DNA of 64,000 bases, taken from NCBI GenBank assembly GCA_005656395.1, contig SRSI01000066.1, forward strand, positions 186,001 to 250,000, read 5' to 3'. Source of the stretch: Strongyloides papillosus (Eukaryota > Nematoda > Chromadorea > Rhabditida > Strongyloididae). This document shows, piece by piece, positions 1 to 13,129 of the stretch (positions are counted from its first letter, which is position 1; each line of letters begins with the position of its first letter). A program made the translations under genes and the position numbers. The notes beneath the pieces are model-generated. The model saw only the letters and a program-made list of their open reading frames with translations. It did not search any database and was not told where the DNA came from.

Positions 1-611
1 CTTTACAAATACTAGATAATATTGCCTTAATAATATTACAAGAAAGTGAGTTTAGTGATTCAGGATATCAATTTTGGTTTGAAATATTTGTATTTTTTGA
101 TCTTATCTGTTGTTTTCTTATTCTATTGCCGATCATTTGGTCAATACGTCATCTTCAAGAAGGTGCTAATACAGATGGGAAAGCAGCAATAAATCTTCAA
201 AAATTGCGTCTATTTCAAGAATTTTACGCTATAACTATTGGTTATGCTTACATAACGAGGGTGTCTAAAGTTTTGATTGACTTATCAGCACCATTTGATT
301 ATGTATATATGTCTGATGTAGTTGTTGAAATATCTTCTTTATTATTCTTCATAATTGTTGGATACAAATTCCGACCACAAAAACAAAATCCATACTTTAG
401 ACTTAGTCAGGATAATGATGATGATTCATTTCCACTTACTTCTAATGGCCTTTACGAAAATATAAACCGTGTCAATAATGTAACAATAGAAAATGAGATC
501 GAAAATATTCCAGGAGTTTTTATAAACAAAGATATATCAAGTGATGATGATGATATTAGTGAGATCAATTTTACACACAAAAATACGGATACGAATACTT
601 TGTTAAACTAG
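1..611 (+). CDS. GPR107/GPR108-family seven-TM protein, 3' end only
   Basis: The frame is open from base 3 to a TAG at 609-611 and enters from beyond the left edge, so this is the C-terminal part (about 202 residues) of a longer gene. Family members are Golgi/endosomal membrane proteins with a lumenal GOLD-like domain and a seven-TM bundle, implicated in trafficking. Visible hallmarks are the motif VWSIRHLQE (here [10 protein letters not shown]) after a TM helix, then a KLRLF..FY stretch, a TM helix with YxTR, and a last TM ending in GYKFRPQ followed by NPY. The tail after about residue 140 is acidic and Ser/Asp-rich, which is common in this family. The last exon carries no intron in the window. 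The family assignment rests on these motifs recalled from human GPR107; I am fairly sure of it. The missing N-terminus and upstream exons cannot be judged. Confidence 0.8.
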   Translation, partial: LQILDNIALIILQESEFSDSGYQFWFEIFVFFDLICCFLILLPIIWSIRHLQEGANTDGKAAINLQKLRLFQEFYAITIGYAYITRVSKVLIDLSAPFDYVYMSDVVVEISSLLFFIIVGYKFRPQKQNPYFRLSQDNDDDSFPLTSNGLYENINRVNNVTIENEIENIPGVFINKDISSDDDDISEINFTHKNTDTNTLLN

Positions 612-1045
612 TACAATCATTTTATTTTAAATCTAAAACGTGTATATAGAAATTATTTATAAAAAATAAATAGTAACCATTGATTTAGTAATTTTATATT
701 CTTCAATAAATATATAACACTGATATTAAAATATTATCTTTTATATTTTTAACTTTAATGTATTTTGTCAAGTGTCAGTAAGAAAAGATTTCAAAATAAA
801 CACATCAATTTTTTGACAATAGAATAGTATTGTAAAATAGTTATTACTTTAAAATTGAAACCATTGAAATTAAACTTTTATATATATTCAATCCAATGGA
901 AAGAAATGTTTATAGTAAAAGTTTCATGTTATAAATGTCGATATTATTATATGTGCCGATTCAATTTGAATTAAAAATATTTACATAGTAAATATTTAAT
1001 AAAAATGTTGTAGTGTTTCAAATGATGTGTATTATTTTTTGAATT
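612..1045. other. Convergent intergenic region
   Basis: The gap lies between the stop of the GPR107-like gene (+) and the stop of the dioxygenase gene (-), so it holds two 3' UTRs. It is very AT-rich with AATAAA-like strings near 668 and 705. I see no coding frame or structured RNA. Confidence 0.6.
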
Positions 1046-1637
1046 TTATCTGCTATTAATTCTTGCTAAGTATTCTGAACGAATTTTCATAGAATCAACT
1101 TGTTCATCACGATTATAAGCTTGCCAGGATGGATTAGCTTTAAAAAGGCGAAGAGCTTTTACATGGTTAGATAAATCAACAGTGAATCTATGGTAAATAC
1201 CAGCAGGAAGTACAATCAAATCTCCTACGGTAAATTTAAGTCTTATCCATTTGTTGTCCTTATCTCTTACATCAAAATAAGCAGAACCTTCCAAGCAAAT
1301 TCTTATCTCATCATCAGTATGAAGGTGCTCTGTAAAAAAACATTTGATCATGTTTTCATAATTTTCAGTACTCTCATTAATAGTAACTACATCATGACAT
1401 TCATAACCAAGTTTTTTACCATACTCTAAAATATTATCCATCCCTTCATCAACATTTATCTAAATAAATTTTATTTTATTTACACATATACATATATTTT
1501 AAATTTACCTTTTCGAATCTTACACCAATACTTGCTAAATAATCAGCAGAAACTAAACGAGGTACATCGAAATGACACATTTCCTTTGGATTGTCAAAAT
1601 TTTCGACCATAAACCAAGCTTTAACTTGAGTTGGCAT
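1046..1637 (-). CDS. ADI1: Acireductone dioxygenase (ARD/ADI1), two exons
   Basis: Cupin-fold metal dioxygenase of the methionine salvage pathway; with Fe it converts acireductone to the 2-keto acid precursor of methionine plus formate. Exon 1 is 1637-1509 (43 codons, starting MPTQVKAW), the intron is 1508-1460 (GTAAAT...TTTAG), and exon 2 is 1459-1046; the joint is phase 0. The product is 180 aa, against about 179 for the human enzyme. The metal ligands appear as EHLHTDDE and GIYHRF; counting gives His88, His90, Glu94 and His133, the same numbering as the human protein, so the enzyme should be active. An acceptor-like TTTTCAG ends 11 bases before the ATG, suggesting spliced-leader addition. 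It is convergent with the GPR107-like gene. The exon 1 start is chosen because it gives the family's MVENF... N-terminus. Confidence 0.93.
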
Positions 1638-3184
1638 TTTTCTTCTTGCTGAAAATATATCATATAATAAAATATATATTTGTGGTAATAACTAGATAAA
1701 TATTTTACAAATTATTGTAATTTAAGGGCAATTAATAAGAAAGTTACATATTTTAGTAACTTAATAGTATTTATAAAAATATCAATATCATTTAATATTA
1801 CATAATTTAATACATATTACAATTATTTTTTTGAGTGTAATTTTGTAAGACGTGTGACCATTTATGTATTATAGCTATTCTAAAGTGAATGATTTATACA
1901 GAGAATGTTAGTTTTATATAAACAAATCAGTGTGAAGGCCGAATTGATAATTACAATTAAAATATATATGACCTTCTCTATCTATTGATAATCGAATATA
2001 TAGATATAAATTACTTTTTATAATGCAAAAGGACTTACTTATAATCTTTAACTTAAATATATAATTGACAATGAAACATTTTTCTACAAAAAAAAATGAT
2101 AATGTGACATAAAAACAAATTCGCATAAACAATTTTTTTGTTTTTAATCGTTTTGTTTAAATATTATTAACATTAAATAATAATTAAAAAAGAACTATTA
2201 AATTTTATTAAAGATTCTATAAGATATATTATTAATTAAAAATGTTTTAAAACTAATTTAAAAACATCCTAAAAATAAACATAAACTTTAATGATTTTAT
2301 GGTGTGTTATAGAAATCACGAGGTTCAAGAGATATATACAAAAATTAAAATGTGTTTTTGTAAAAAAAACATTGAAATTTAACATGTGATTGAATTTATG
2401 TATGTTAACTTTATTTCAATAACAAATTACAATATTAGATAAATTATGTCATTGTTAATAAGGAAACCGATATTTCTAAAATAACATACCGTTATATATA
2501 TAATAATCTTATATCTAATATTTTAAATTAAAAAATATTAAGTTTATTAAAACCTGAAAAAATGATCTAGAAATTTCGGAATATTTTAAGATAAACTAAA
2601 TAAATTTTCAAACAAAATATTTAATTATTATAATATGAGATGTTGTTTTTTTAAAAAGTATTACTAATACAAAAAATAAATACTTTATTGATAAAAATAT
2701 TTGAAAAAAAATCATTCAATAATGTTTTTACAAAATAAAGTGGAAAAAACATAAATTTCTCAAAATTGTTTACTATAAAAACCTGAATTTTTATACGTAT
2801 AATTGTCGCATGTTTACATTTTTACACAGTATCAAATACAATTGTTTTGGTGATTTTTATCTTAATAAACACGTATACATTACTTGTAAATAGAAATTTT
2901 CTGATATTACTTTTCTTTTCCTTTATGATACAAAAAAGTTAGTCTTATGTTAGTCCCTTATGGAGAATGAAAAATCAAGGTTAATTAATATTTAATAATG
3001 AAAACATTGTATAGAAGGATTAAGTTGTATTAAAAAAAATATGTATGCATTTATGACGCATGATTTAAATAATATTTTTATGAAAATATAGAAATCTTAT
3101 ATTATGATGTTATCATAGAAGCCTTTTAATTAAGTTTTATAAAAACATGAAATTTATGATTTTTTTTTACATACACATATTAAA
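1638..3184. other. Intergenic, AT-rich
   Basis: The stretch lies upstream of both the dioxygenase (-) and the 7TM receptor (+), so it should carry both promoters. A 72-codon minus-strand ORF at 1914-2132 is low-complexity Phe/Ile/Tyr sequence without splice context and is not taken as a gene. No repeat or RNA gene is seen. Confidence 0.5.
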
Positions 3185-4243
3185 ATGAATTTTTTAAATA
3201 CAACATTTTCTGAAGTAAAAATTGCTAAAAGCGCTTTAATACTACCAGATATTTCTACGACATCATTAATTATTCATATTGTTCTTTATTTGATATTTTC
3301 ATTTTTAAGCATTTTGGTTGCTAAAACGATCATATATAACACAAAATATGATATAGATTTTAATAATCCTTTTTACAAATTTTATATTTTCAACATTCTC
3401 GTAAATATAATGCTCCACGGAATCAACCTTACAAAATTTTTTGCTGAACAATATCAACCACTTGTTAATATAATAAATATAGATTCAACATATAGTTTAA
3501 CGATTTTATATGCATTTTTAATTTTATTACAATTATACTTATTTACGTCATGCTGTTGTAATTCAATAATACTTTTCTTGTCAAGTTTTCTCAATTTAAA
3601 CATTATTTACGTAAGTTTATTTAATACATTAGACTAATAATTCATTTTTTAGTATGTCAAAAGAGCAATTACACGAATTATTGCTGCAAACCTTACAATA
3701 AGTCTTATTCCATGTTGGTATATTTTGTTATGTCAAATATATTCTGTCAAATATTATGTTAACTCAAATTACAAGATTGAATTTTTGCAATTGAGATATC
3801 AAAGATTAGAATGGTTTTCAATAGATGTTGATTTAAATTGTATTGTTTTTTCTACAGTTACATGCATTGTAATATTTATTTTAACAATTCTTACTGGTAT
3901 TAAAATTGTTCAAAGACGAAACAATATGCATTATAGTACGGCAATTGAAGTAAAACAAATTCATCATGAATTTTTGTACATTATGTTTAACTTAGTTCAA
4001 TTTTTCTTTCTCCTCTTAACATTACTTTCTCAATATATCCTTTATATCCATAATTTTGAGAATATTGCCGAAAATGTACTTTTTGCTTTTGTTTTACTAG
4101 CTAGAGTATGGAACAGTTTTCTCTTAAATTTTGCACCATCCATTTTTTTGTTGATTCTCCACAGTAGTTTAAGACACAAGATTTATTATTACTTTAAAAA
4201 TAAAGTGTTATTTTGCGTTAAAAATGAAATAACAAGTAATTGA
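3185..4243 (+). CDS. Seven-TM chemoreceptor-like protein (srg/srv-like)
   Basis: Exon 1 is 3185-3610, a 42-bp intron is 3611-3652 (GTAAGT...TTTTTTAG), and exon 2 is 3653-4243; the joint is phase 0 and the product is about 338 aa. The protein is dominated by hydrophobic helices; I count roughly seven: TM1 near residues 28-48, TM2 near 65-85, TM3 near 105-140, then one near 150-172, one near 217-240, one near 270-290 and one near 300-325. There is a conserved-looking NNPFYKFYIF segment after TM1 and a short basic tail. Size, topology and the NPFYxLF-like loop fit nematode serpentine receptor classes such as srg or srv, which are chemosensory GPCRs. It lacks DRY and NPxxY motifs of class A receptors. 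The exact class is not certain. Confidence 0.6.
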
Positions 4244-4777
4244 AATTAATGGCATGACTATATTTTTAATATTAAATCAATTGGGAACTATTTCTTTAAA
4301 TAATTATAATAAAGTTATAACTTATTTTTGTTTTTAATAACAATATCCACATTTTTGTCTTACATTTAAATCACTATAACTATAATAAATAAATTTCCAA
4401 ACTTTAATTTTATTTTTTTATTAATTTATCCAGACATTTTTATAATGAATTATAAATAAAATACAGATTTAGAATATTATTTTTAAAACAGCATTATATG
4501 TTATTTAACACTTAGGATATTAAGATTGACAGACGATAAATGTATGTTTTTCATGGTATTTAATATAGAAATTTAACCTCTTAAAATCTTATTTATAAAG
4601 TTTTGCGTTTTGAATTGTTTTTTTCATGTCAGTAACATAAATAATGAATAAATATTTTAGAGGGATAATGCACACATTAGCCTCATGTAATATTGTGTTC
4701 CTATATAAATTACAATTTCATTGAGGCTTGTGTACTTTTTACGTTCTGTGGGTTTCTTGTCACTTAAAAAAACGTAA
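4244..4777. other. Intergenic
   Basis: This is the 3' flank of the 7TM gene. It contains AT-rich sequence with an AATAAA-like string near 4386. Nothing else is recognised before the pseudogene that follows. Confidence 0.5.
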
Positions 4778-5290
4778 TTATAATGTAAACGGTTCAACAA
4801 ATTTATGAACTACTAATGATAGTTCAGGAACAGCTTCTCTGACTCCATCGAAAAGATGATCGTAATTTGAGATGTCAGACCAACGACAATATGCCACGAT
4901 GGTAGATTACTAATTTCTTTCAAAAGAGTATCACTTATAAATGTGTTATAAAAATAATGACATCACTGAAAAATACATCAGAAATTTCCTTGTTTAAGAT
5001 ATATCTCACATAATCACCAATTTCTTAGCTGATAATATTTGTTTTATCAGCAACGATAAAGCTGTAAACTTAATTGCTCCATACACTTAATTCCTCTGGG
5101 GTATTATTTTGCTGAAGCTTAGGGTAAAAAAACATGGAGATTAATAGTAGATTTTTCTACAGTTAAAGTTTAATGAGCAAGTTTATTAAATTCAACCAAC
5201 GAAACTGATGGCACAATTCTATCATTCTTAAGGGAACAATTATTTCCCTCATTATTGGTTATGACAACTTCAATACATGAGGCCACTTAC
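4778..5290 (-). pseudogene. Decayed protein gene of unknown family
   Basis: Read on the minus strand, this stretch shows a chain of coding-like segments of unusual richness for an intergenic zone, interrupted by stops and frameshifts. Segments in order are: one with NDRIVPSVSLVEFNKLAH (near 5240-5180), one with LTVEKSTINLHVF, then YPKLQQNNTPEELSVWSN, a stop, YSFIVADKTNIIS, a stop, EIGDYVRYILNKEISDVFF, a frame change, FISDTLLKEISNLPSWHIVV, another frame change, and SDISNYDHLFDGVREAVPEL followed by a terminal stop at 4780-4778. Local GC is above the flanks. The pattern fits a once-real gene with about two in-frame stops and two or three frameshifts. I do not recognise the family. Some breaks could instead be introns, although no good splice pairs bridge them. 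Confidence 0.5.
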
Positions 5291-6081
5291 TTAAGGTGTT
5301 ACAAAAATAATGAATTAATACATACAATATCTTAAATTCTGCTTTTATATGCAACAAACTTTCATTTAATAATTCGCTTTTATTTGTTAACAAGCAATCA
5401 TTGTGGGGCAAATATTAACAAAATATACTTTAAATAATACTGTACACACAAAAATTTATTTAGCAAAAAAATTGAGAAATAAATGTTTGTTATATTTATT
5501 TGCTCAATACAGAATTTTTTTTATTTATTCACAAATTTATTTATTATCACTGAAACTTTAGGCAACATCAGATACTACAACTGAGTATAATGTTGTTGAT
5601 CGTGATATATTGCTGAAGTACTTCTGGATAAACTGTTGTATGATTTATTTTTATTTTTAAATTGTACTTTTTTTTTAAAAATTATAAATGTTGCTTATGA
5701 CCAAATAGTAATAAAAGTAAAAATCTATTAAAATCATCATTTAAATCAAATTCAGATTTTTTTAGTTCATTTCTCAAGTTTTAAATATTTATTCAAAGTT
5801 TATTATCGTTTAGTAATTTTTGGAATTTTAGTGTTAAAAAAAAAGACAACAAATAAATGAATTTGTAAAACATTTGCTAAAGACATTTTAACAGTAGAAG
5901 AATAAAATGTATAAAAACAAAAGTTTATTAAATGTATAGACATATAACTTATGTGTTTTTCCCCGTTTTAAACAAATAAAAAAATGGGTAAATTTGTAAA
6001 AATGTCTAAATGTTGAAGTAATCGATGTTATAAATATAAATATATTTTAAATAATCTATTATAAGAAAAAATATCTCCATA
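5291..6081. other. Intergenic, possible upstream remnant of the pseudogene
   Basis: Around 5560-5650 there is another slightly GC-richer stretch that is open in several frames on both strands; it may be the 5' part of the decayed minus-strand gene. The rest up to the PNUTS stop codon is AT-rich and featureless. Confidence 0.4.
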
Positions 6082-8286
6082 CTATACATGAGAAGCAGTT
6101 AAATACCTCCTATCAGCTACAACATCATACTCATCATCTCTGTGTTTTGATACATAATTTTGACGTTTTGTGGATGAATTTCGTCGATTATCATCATCTG
6201 TACGACGTTTTCTGTTACGATCCTTGTCATCATAATCTGATCTATGTTCGGGTTGAGGTGACACTCGTCGCCTTGATGAATTGTCATAGTTTCTTCTTAA
6301 ATTTGGATGCCGTTCTTTGTCATAGTCATAAGATTTCTTCTTATTATTAACGACAATTCCACATGCTTTTTTATATCCAACAGTTTGTTCATTTCCATGT
6401 AGATTTGTACATTCTAAATTAAAATGGCAGTTACCCTTTTCATAAAATTTACAAGGAACTATGTTCAATTCACGTGCCCTAGTTTCTGAAAATGTACTTT
6501 CTCTATTTATTTGTCCACTATTCATAGAAGTCCATCCACCTCCTATAGAAGGGGGTGATACAACAGACGCTAATTCCCATGAACCACGTTGGTAACTAGA
6601 AGGTCCATAAGGTTCTGAACTTGATGTACTCCTTTCTACATCATTGGTAATTAAAGTTTTTCTCTCAGAACTCTTTCCTATTAGAGAACTTTCGGAAGTT
6701 TTATCTTTTGCTGTTTTTATAACACCTTGTTCTCTCAATTTTGCCATTATAGAATTTATTTCACCAGATACAGGTCCCTTAATCGATTTTAATTTTTCAA
6801 CCAGTGTTAAAGCTTTATTTTTTTCTTGTGGCGCTTCTTCTTTTTTCTGAACAGGGACTACAAAATCATATTCAATTGTATTTCTACCCTCGAATTCCAA
6901 TTTCTGAATAGTTTCATCAAGAAGATTTGTGGTAGAATTCATATCGTGAAAAGCCCTCAATCCATTTGATCGTTCTGTATTTAGTAACTCGAGATATTCT
7001 CTATACTCTGGTGTTTCTTCGTATAACTCACTTCTAGATAACTTTATAGGAAAATTATCATTCAATTTATCATAAATATATTTATTTGCTTCTTCATATG
7101 AAAAAGGGATTATTTCAACATATTTTCTATCGATTTTTAATATTTCATATGGTAGATCGTTTTCAATTTCTTTTATATCATCAATTGAATTTTCTTCATC
7201 ATCTAAGTGTTGTTTCATAGCCATTCCCTCATTCATATCGCTGAACTCCACTCCACTACTATTTGAATCTTTATTTGGTTGAAAATGTGTTCTTTCGTTT
7301 GGAATAAGTTCAAATTCTCTTATTTGGACAATAGACCTGTTAGGGTAGACTTCATCGACAAATTTAATATTGTGGCCTTTTTTGTTTGGTTTCTTCGAGA
7401 CAGTGATTTCATCTTTATCAATTGTATCGGTACTATCTTTAATAGTAGATGGTGTGGAATCGATTGTCTGCTGTCCTCTTCTCCTAATAGGAGATTTTTT
7501 TTGTTTTACTTGATTTAATGATTCACCAAAAGAAGGACTACTTGCAACAGTCTGATCTAATAAATTATTTATTACTTTCATACTACCAGAATCAGATTTT
7601 TTAGATTTCTTAGTAGCAATTGGTGATGGTTGAAGATTGTCATTTTCACCGTAAAGCCCTGTCAGACGACGTTTTCCTTGAGAAGTAGCAGGTTTATTCC
7701 TTCTCTTCGTAGGAAGGCTTTGATTATCCGATAACTCTTGTTCATTTGGTAAAATATTCTTCTCATTTAAACAGTCTTTATCAGTTACATACTTTAACAA
7801 TCGTTGTTTAATACGTTCAGCTAAAGCCAAAATAGTACCTTAAATAAAATAATTTCAACATAAAAAAATTACGAAAACTTACTATTATAAGAGCCTTTAG
7901 TTTGTGAAATTTTATCTATTAACGTTAACATATTTGTACAAGAAGCAAGTTCGGGATTAATTTCTACCTACAATAAAAAAAACAAAACAAAATTTTATCT
8001 AGTATCCTTAATTAGTTTAAAATACCTGCACTATATTTGTTAAATGATTTTCTAGTTCAACTATATTTTTACTAGTATAAAACGTCTCCAAAAGATTGTA
8101 TGCTTTACGAAATCCGTTTTGATTACTCATTTCATCTATCGTCATTCGTTCGAATGAATTATTTAATAAACCTCTCTTAAGAGGTATCTTTGGAGTAGTA
8201 AGTTTTGAAGACGATGAATCGACTTCTTCTTTGACTTCGTTTATTACATTATCTGATGAAACCTTGTTTAATTTATCGACCGGCAT
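6082..8286 (-). CDS. PPP1R10: PNUTS (PP1 nuclear targeting subunit, PPP1R10-like)
   Basis: Scaffold that holds PP1 phosphatase in a nuclear complex acting on RNA polymerase II during transcription termination. Three exons: 8286-8026, 7967-7883 and 7838-6082, with introns of 57 and 44 bp; the joints keep one frame through IVQ|VEINPELASC and SYN|STILALAERI. The product is about 700 aa. The N-terminal 150 residues resemble the TFIIS N-terminal/LW-type helical domain of PNUTS but are shorter. Near residue 273 is the PP1-docking RVxF-type motif NIKFVDE, followed by an IREFELIPNER stretch that parallels the vertebrate segment after its VTW site. Near residue 576 is a CCCH finger of spacing C-x7-C-x5-C-x3-H (CKFYEKGNC...), then an Arg/Asp-rich tail. 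The long Gly/Pro/His repeats of vertebrate PNUTS are absent. A TTTTAG ends 17 bases before the chosen ATG. Confidence 0.82.
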
Positions 8287-11200
8287 ATTTCCATCTGATG
8301 GACTAAAACAATTTTGTAATTCTACTCGATTAAAAAATGCAAATTACTTTATCTAATGTAAACACAACAAGACACATAAACGGTAACACACTACCACTAT
8401 CTTTGTAGGAGTATCCAAAAAAGCATTTATGGATAGACATAAATTCATCGTTACAATTTTGATGGGCGGACTTATTATACTGGGTTGGAAATTATATTGT
8501 GTTTAATAAATTAACTAGAGATAGAACTTAATTTACTTTTTTTTAAATTAGTTAATTTTTTAATTATTATTTGTTAAAAATTAAAGTATTATTTAATGAG
8601 ATTTTATTTTTTACACTTTATGCATAGCTATTTTAAAAACATTAAATTTTGTTTTTAATTGTTATGTCACAATATAATTGTGTTAGAGAATTTGTCATTT
8701 TATTAAATTTGAAAATAATTAAGAAATATTTCTTTTAAAGATTTTATCTAGAAATTCATGTAAAAACTTAGTGACATATGGCATTAATTTCTGTATCATT
8801 AAAGTTAATAATTGCTTTATTTCAATTAACTAAATAATAAACAATAAAAAGAATAGATGTTGTTGTTATATATTTTAAAAAAATGTCTGGAAAATATAAA
8901 ATTTTGATATGACTTTTAATCATTATTATTATCTTATAGCAAGGAATATGATATCATAAAAATTAAAATAAGTACAATTTATGTAAAATAATGAATTGTC
9001 AAAGATTTTTATTGAGTATTCTAACACTGAATACATAACCTCATGAATTTTTTTAAATCGATTAAAAATCATACATCTAATTATTAATACTAATAAATAA
9101 TTTTTGATTTTCTAGTAAAATCATTAAGAGTTAAATTATAAAACTATAAAATTTGTTATAATGACTAATTAATAATACTCTTTAAAGATAAAAATGATTT
9201 CAACGTAGACTATAGAAATATGTTAATTGCTTTTGAATAAGGGCATTCTAATATGTCATAAAATTTTAAAGGTATAAAGAATAGCATTCTAAGGCCCGAA
9301 CACCAAAAACAGAGTAGTCCATTTATATGCTCACATAAATATTTAATTTTATATTAATGACGAATTTATGTACAAATATTTTTTGTGGAAAACATTTTAA
9401 AAATCCAATTTTAAAAAATTTTAGAAAACTTACGGCTTTTTAAGTTCTTTAACTTTTAATCTTACACTATTTTTAACCATATTTGATTATATGAACTATT
9501 CAATAAATAGAGCTCAATTTTAATCAGCTAGAAATTGAGATTTACTAAGGATTATACCTGGAAAAGTAAAGATATATTTAAAATGAAAATTTGATTTAAT
9601 AAAAAAAACGGATTAAAAATACAAGGAATTGAAATAATTTAATAAAAATATTTAAAAAAAATTGTAAATAAATATTCTATAGATTAAATTCCATCGATTC
9701 AAAACTTCATTTTTTAACTTTAAATTGTATACATGTAATTAACTATCATTGATATAAAAATTTGTCTATTCCCTCAAATAATACTACCGAAAATTAGTTA
9801 AAGCAGGTTCTTTAAATTATACTTATGGTAAAAGATGTGTAAAATGACAAGATATCAATTTTATTAGTATACAAATGACAATTTTGGTCTTTTTTGCCAA
9901 GTATATAGGACACATATAGGAATTCATGCATAATATTATCATACTGAAAGTGTTTGTAAAAAAAGATATCATTTAAAAAATAGTAATTTTTAGACATTTG
10001 TAAATATTTATTTAATTAAGAAAAAACCATAATCCACTGGATATTCTATTATTTTTTGTCAATTACCGAAAACAAATTTTTTTTATCATTTTAAGATTGC
10101 CTTTTAATAAAAGAAATAATAGATAAAAATGCATGAATTTAAAAAGAAAAATACATTGAATCTCCAATAAATGTATTTTTTTGCATATATAATTTAGAAT
10201 CTAATATAAATTTGTCTTATGGTTCAATTACTTTGTTGTTTAATATATCACAATCTTATTATTTACTTACAAAAATATTAATTTTAAATTTAGAATTTTA
10301 TCGAAATTACTCATAAATATACTTAAACTGATGTTATTATTTTTAAACCTATTAGTTAAACATTTCCTAAACTTTAACTACTCTTATAGAAATGATTATA
10401 AATAGATTTTGTAATAAACATTTTAAAATTTTAGGTTTCAATAAAATAGAAAATATGAATATTTCTTGTATTTAAATACTTCCAAAATGTATATTATAAA
10501 CTTTTGTTATTAATATTTTACTATATTACAAACTTTTTAAAAATATATATTTTATAATTTCCACCTAATTATCGTAGTGGTATTATTATGTTTCGCCATT
10601 CTAGTTGAACTCTTTAGCAAATAACAATATTCTAAAATACTTTGATTGAAATTTAACATTATTTAGAACAAGTGGATTTCTATCGATATAAAACTTTAAA
10701 TATATATAATTCTCTAAAATTAATAAAAGGAGTGTTTTACCATATAATATTTATGATGAGATTTAATCTTACCAAAGTTTCGCACGATAATCTAAAACAA
10801 TTAACAATGTTTTAAATTTTTTAACAGAATAACACATTTTTTTGACGTAAAGTAATAGACAAAAAATTTCTATAAAAAATAATACAAAAATTTCTTTCTG
10901 TTTTAAATAATTAAGTACTACGAAGCGAATGATATGTGTGTTATTTGATAAAAATTTTTCGGCCATATTGATATATTAATTTAGTTTCACAATATTTCGT
11001 ATATTACACAAAATGGTATCATAAATTATAATCTTTAAGAAGCATTATATAGTCTTTTGTTCAAGAAGAAATTTTTTACATAATGTATATAAAAAAAGAA
11101 AATTTTTTCGAATTAATTTTCAATATAAAATTAATTTCTACAACATATTTTTTACCATTTATTTCATTAAATAATATCATATATACTTCTTATAATGTTG

Positions 11201-13129
11201 AAATAAATATTTTGTCCATAATAGTAGATAATATTATTTTATAAATATTGAAGATTATTTGACTTCTTTACCATAGTAAGCCCAAAATTACAATATGATT
11301 CATAATTAATCTTATACATAGCTTAAATGATATAAAGTATTTTGATTATATATTTTAATAATATAATAGTAATATTTATTGGTTATAAAAAAATCATATA
11401 GTATATATTTTACCATTAAAATTACCATTTTTTTATTTTAAGCTTGTAAATTTTATCTAAACTCAGATAAATAAAGTAGTAAAAATTTATCACTTCAAAT
11501 GGGCAAAAATAAAGTATTATTAAAAATATCTTTCCCTTACTTTTGCATCAAATAATTCCAAAAATATATAATTATTATTCAAAGTTCATTTTAAGAGTTT
11601 ATTTATAATTTTGGATAAAATTTACTTTTACTACTTGATATTCATGTCAAATTTTTAACTAAAATAAATGCTATTTTAAAAATAAATAAATTATAAATTT
11701 TACTATAAGTAAAAATTTATCTTAATTTGTGCGTTATTTTGTATTTAACACACGGAAATTCTATAAATTTAAAACAATACATATGTTGACATTTAAATTT
11801 AAAATTATTTTTTTTCAAATAATATTGTTTTTACTATATGTAAAAATTAGTAATCTTTGACTGTGTAGAGAAACTACTTTATGAGTAACATAGAAAAATA
11901 ATAAATAAAAACCTTTTTTGAGTTTTATATAATAATAATTGCCACTTCCAAAAATTTCAATTTTAATTATTCAACGTATTTTTATCGAGCTAAACAGCTT
12001 CTATTCATAAAAATATTATCATTTAACAAAGATGTATAATAACTTTTTGAAATTGTATTTATAATGTCTTCAATGATTTTTTACTTTTACCCTACTAACT
12101 TAAAGGTATATGTATTCCGTTAAAATTACCCATGATTTTTTAAATGTATAGTACTCATAATTGCAAAAATGTCATATAATCCTAATAATATTTTTTAGTA
12201 ATTTAATCAATTTTTTAAACAAAACGTTTTCTTCTTTTTACAAAGTTAGAAAATTGATAAGTATTCATTTTCAATAAATTTTAGCAAATAATATTTTATA
12301 ATTATTAATATTTTAGTATAAAAACTTACGATTTTCTGCTCTTTGGATAAAGTGGCAATAACAACAATGATACACTTTGCCTTTATAATATATAGAAATA
12401 ATATAGATGTTTTCTAAAATTTGGCTTTTTTGATATCCATGATATCATACAATAGACATGTCTAAAACACCTAAAATATCAACTTATTTTGATAATTTAT
12501 ATTATACTAAAAGCAGATTATTATAAATTATTAACTGAAATGTCCCTATTATTTATATATAGCTTTTTTTTCTATTGAAAAACAGAATATATCCAATCAT
12601 AGAAACAGATAAGTAAATTGTTTTAAATTATAACTATTTTAAAGTTGTTTTAACTTTTCTAAATTTAATACTCTTTGTATTTATATTTTTTTTACTAAAA
12701 CAATTACTGATAATTGATTGAATAATTCTTTTCTTTATAAAAGTTTCTTCTTCTCTTTGTCATACTCCGAAATATTTTTTTACCATTTTAAAATTAATTA
12801 TAATAATACAACTCTCTGAAGAAGGGAATTCTTATTTGAACAACTAAAATAGTCAAATTATCACATTTTTAAGTATGTTCTATTATACCATTTTCATTGA
12901 AATGTAAAATTTTGGCAAAGTAATAGACTTATTTGTTTATGAATACCATTTAAACGTAACATTAAAGCCCTATATTTATCTAGACAAAATATTTCTTCAA
13001 TATTATATTTTCTTATCATAAAAATATACTCGTTTCTTCGAAAACATTTTTAATTTTTTCAAAGTATCCATTATATTACCTAATAGATTATTTCATGTAC
13101 CATAAAGTTTTGTTAGAAATTTTGTTTAA
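8287..13129. other. Gene-poor AT-rich stretch, about 4.8 kb
   Basis: This is the longest stretch without a recognisable gene. It carries the promoter side of PNUTS (-) and of the Cys-loop channel (+). Short minus-strand ORFs at 9812-9997 and 10769-10966 are Phe/Ile/Tyr/Lys-rich and look like chance. No tRNA, no clear inverted repeat and no transposase fragment was seen. Strings such as TTTTTACCATTTT recur several times (near 11150, 11410 and 12780), but not as a clean tandem repeat. Confidence 0.5.

Noticed and set aside
1914..2132. 72-codon minus-strand ORF
   Set aside because: Phe/Ile/Lys-rich low-complexity translation in AT-rich DNA, no splice context and no family match.
9812..9997. 61-codon minus-strand ORF
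   Set aside because: Composition expected by chance; isolated in the gene-poor stretch.
10769..10966. 65-codon minus-strand ORF
   Set aside because: Looks hydrophobic and Lys-rich by base composition only; no splice signals or homologue recognised.
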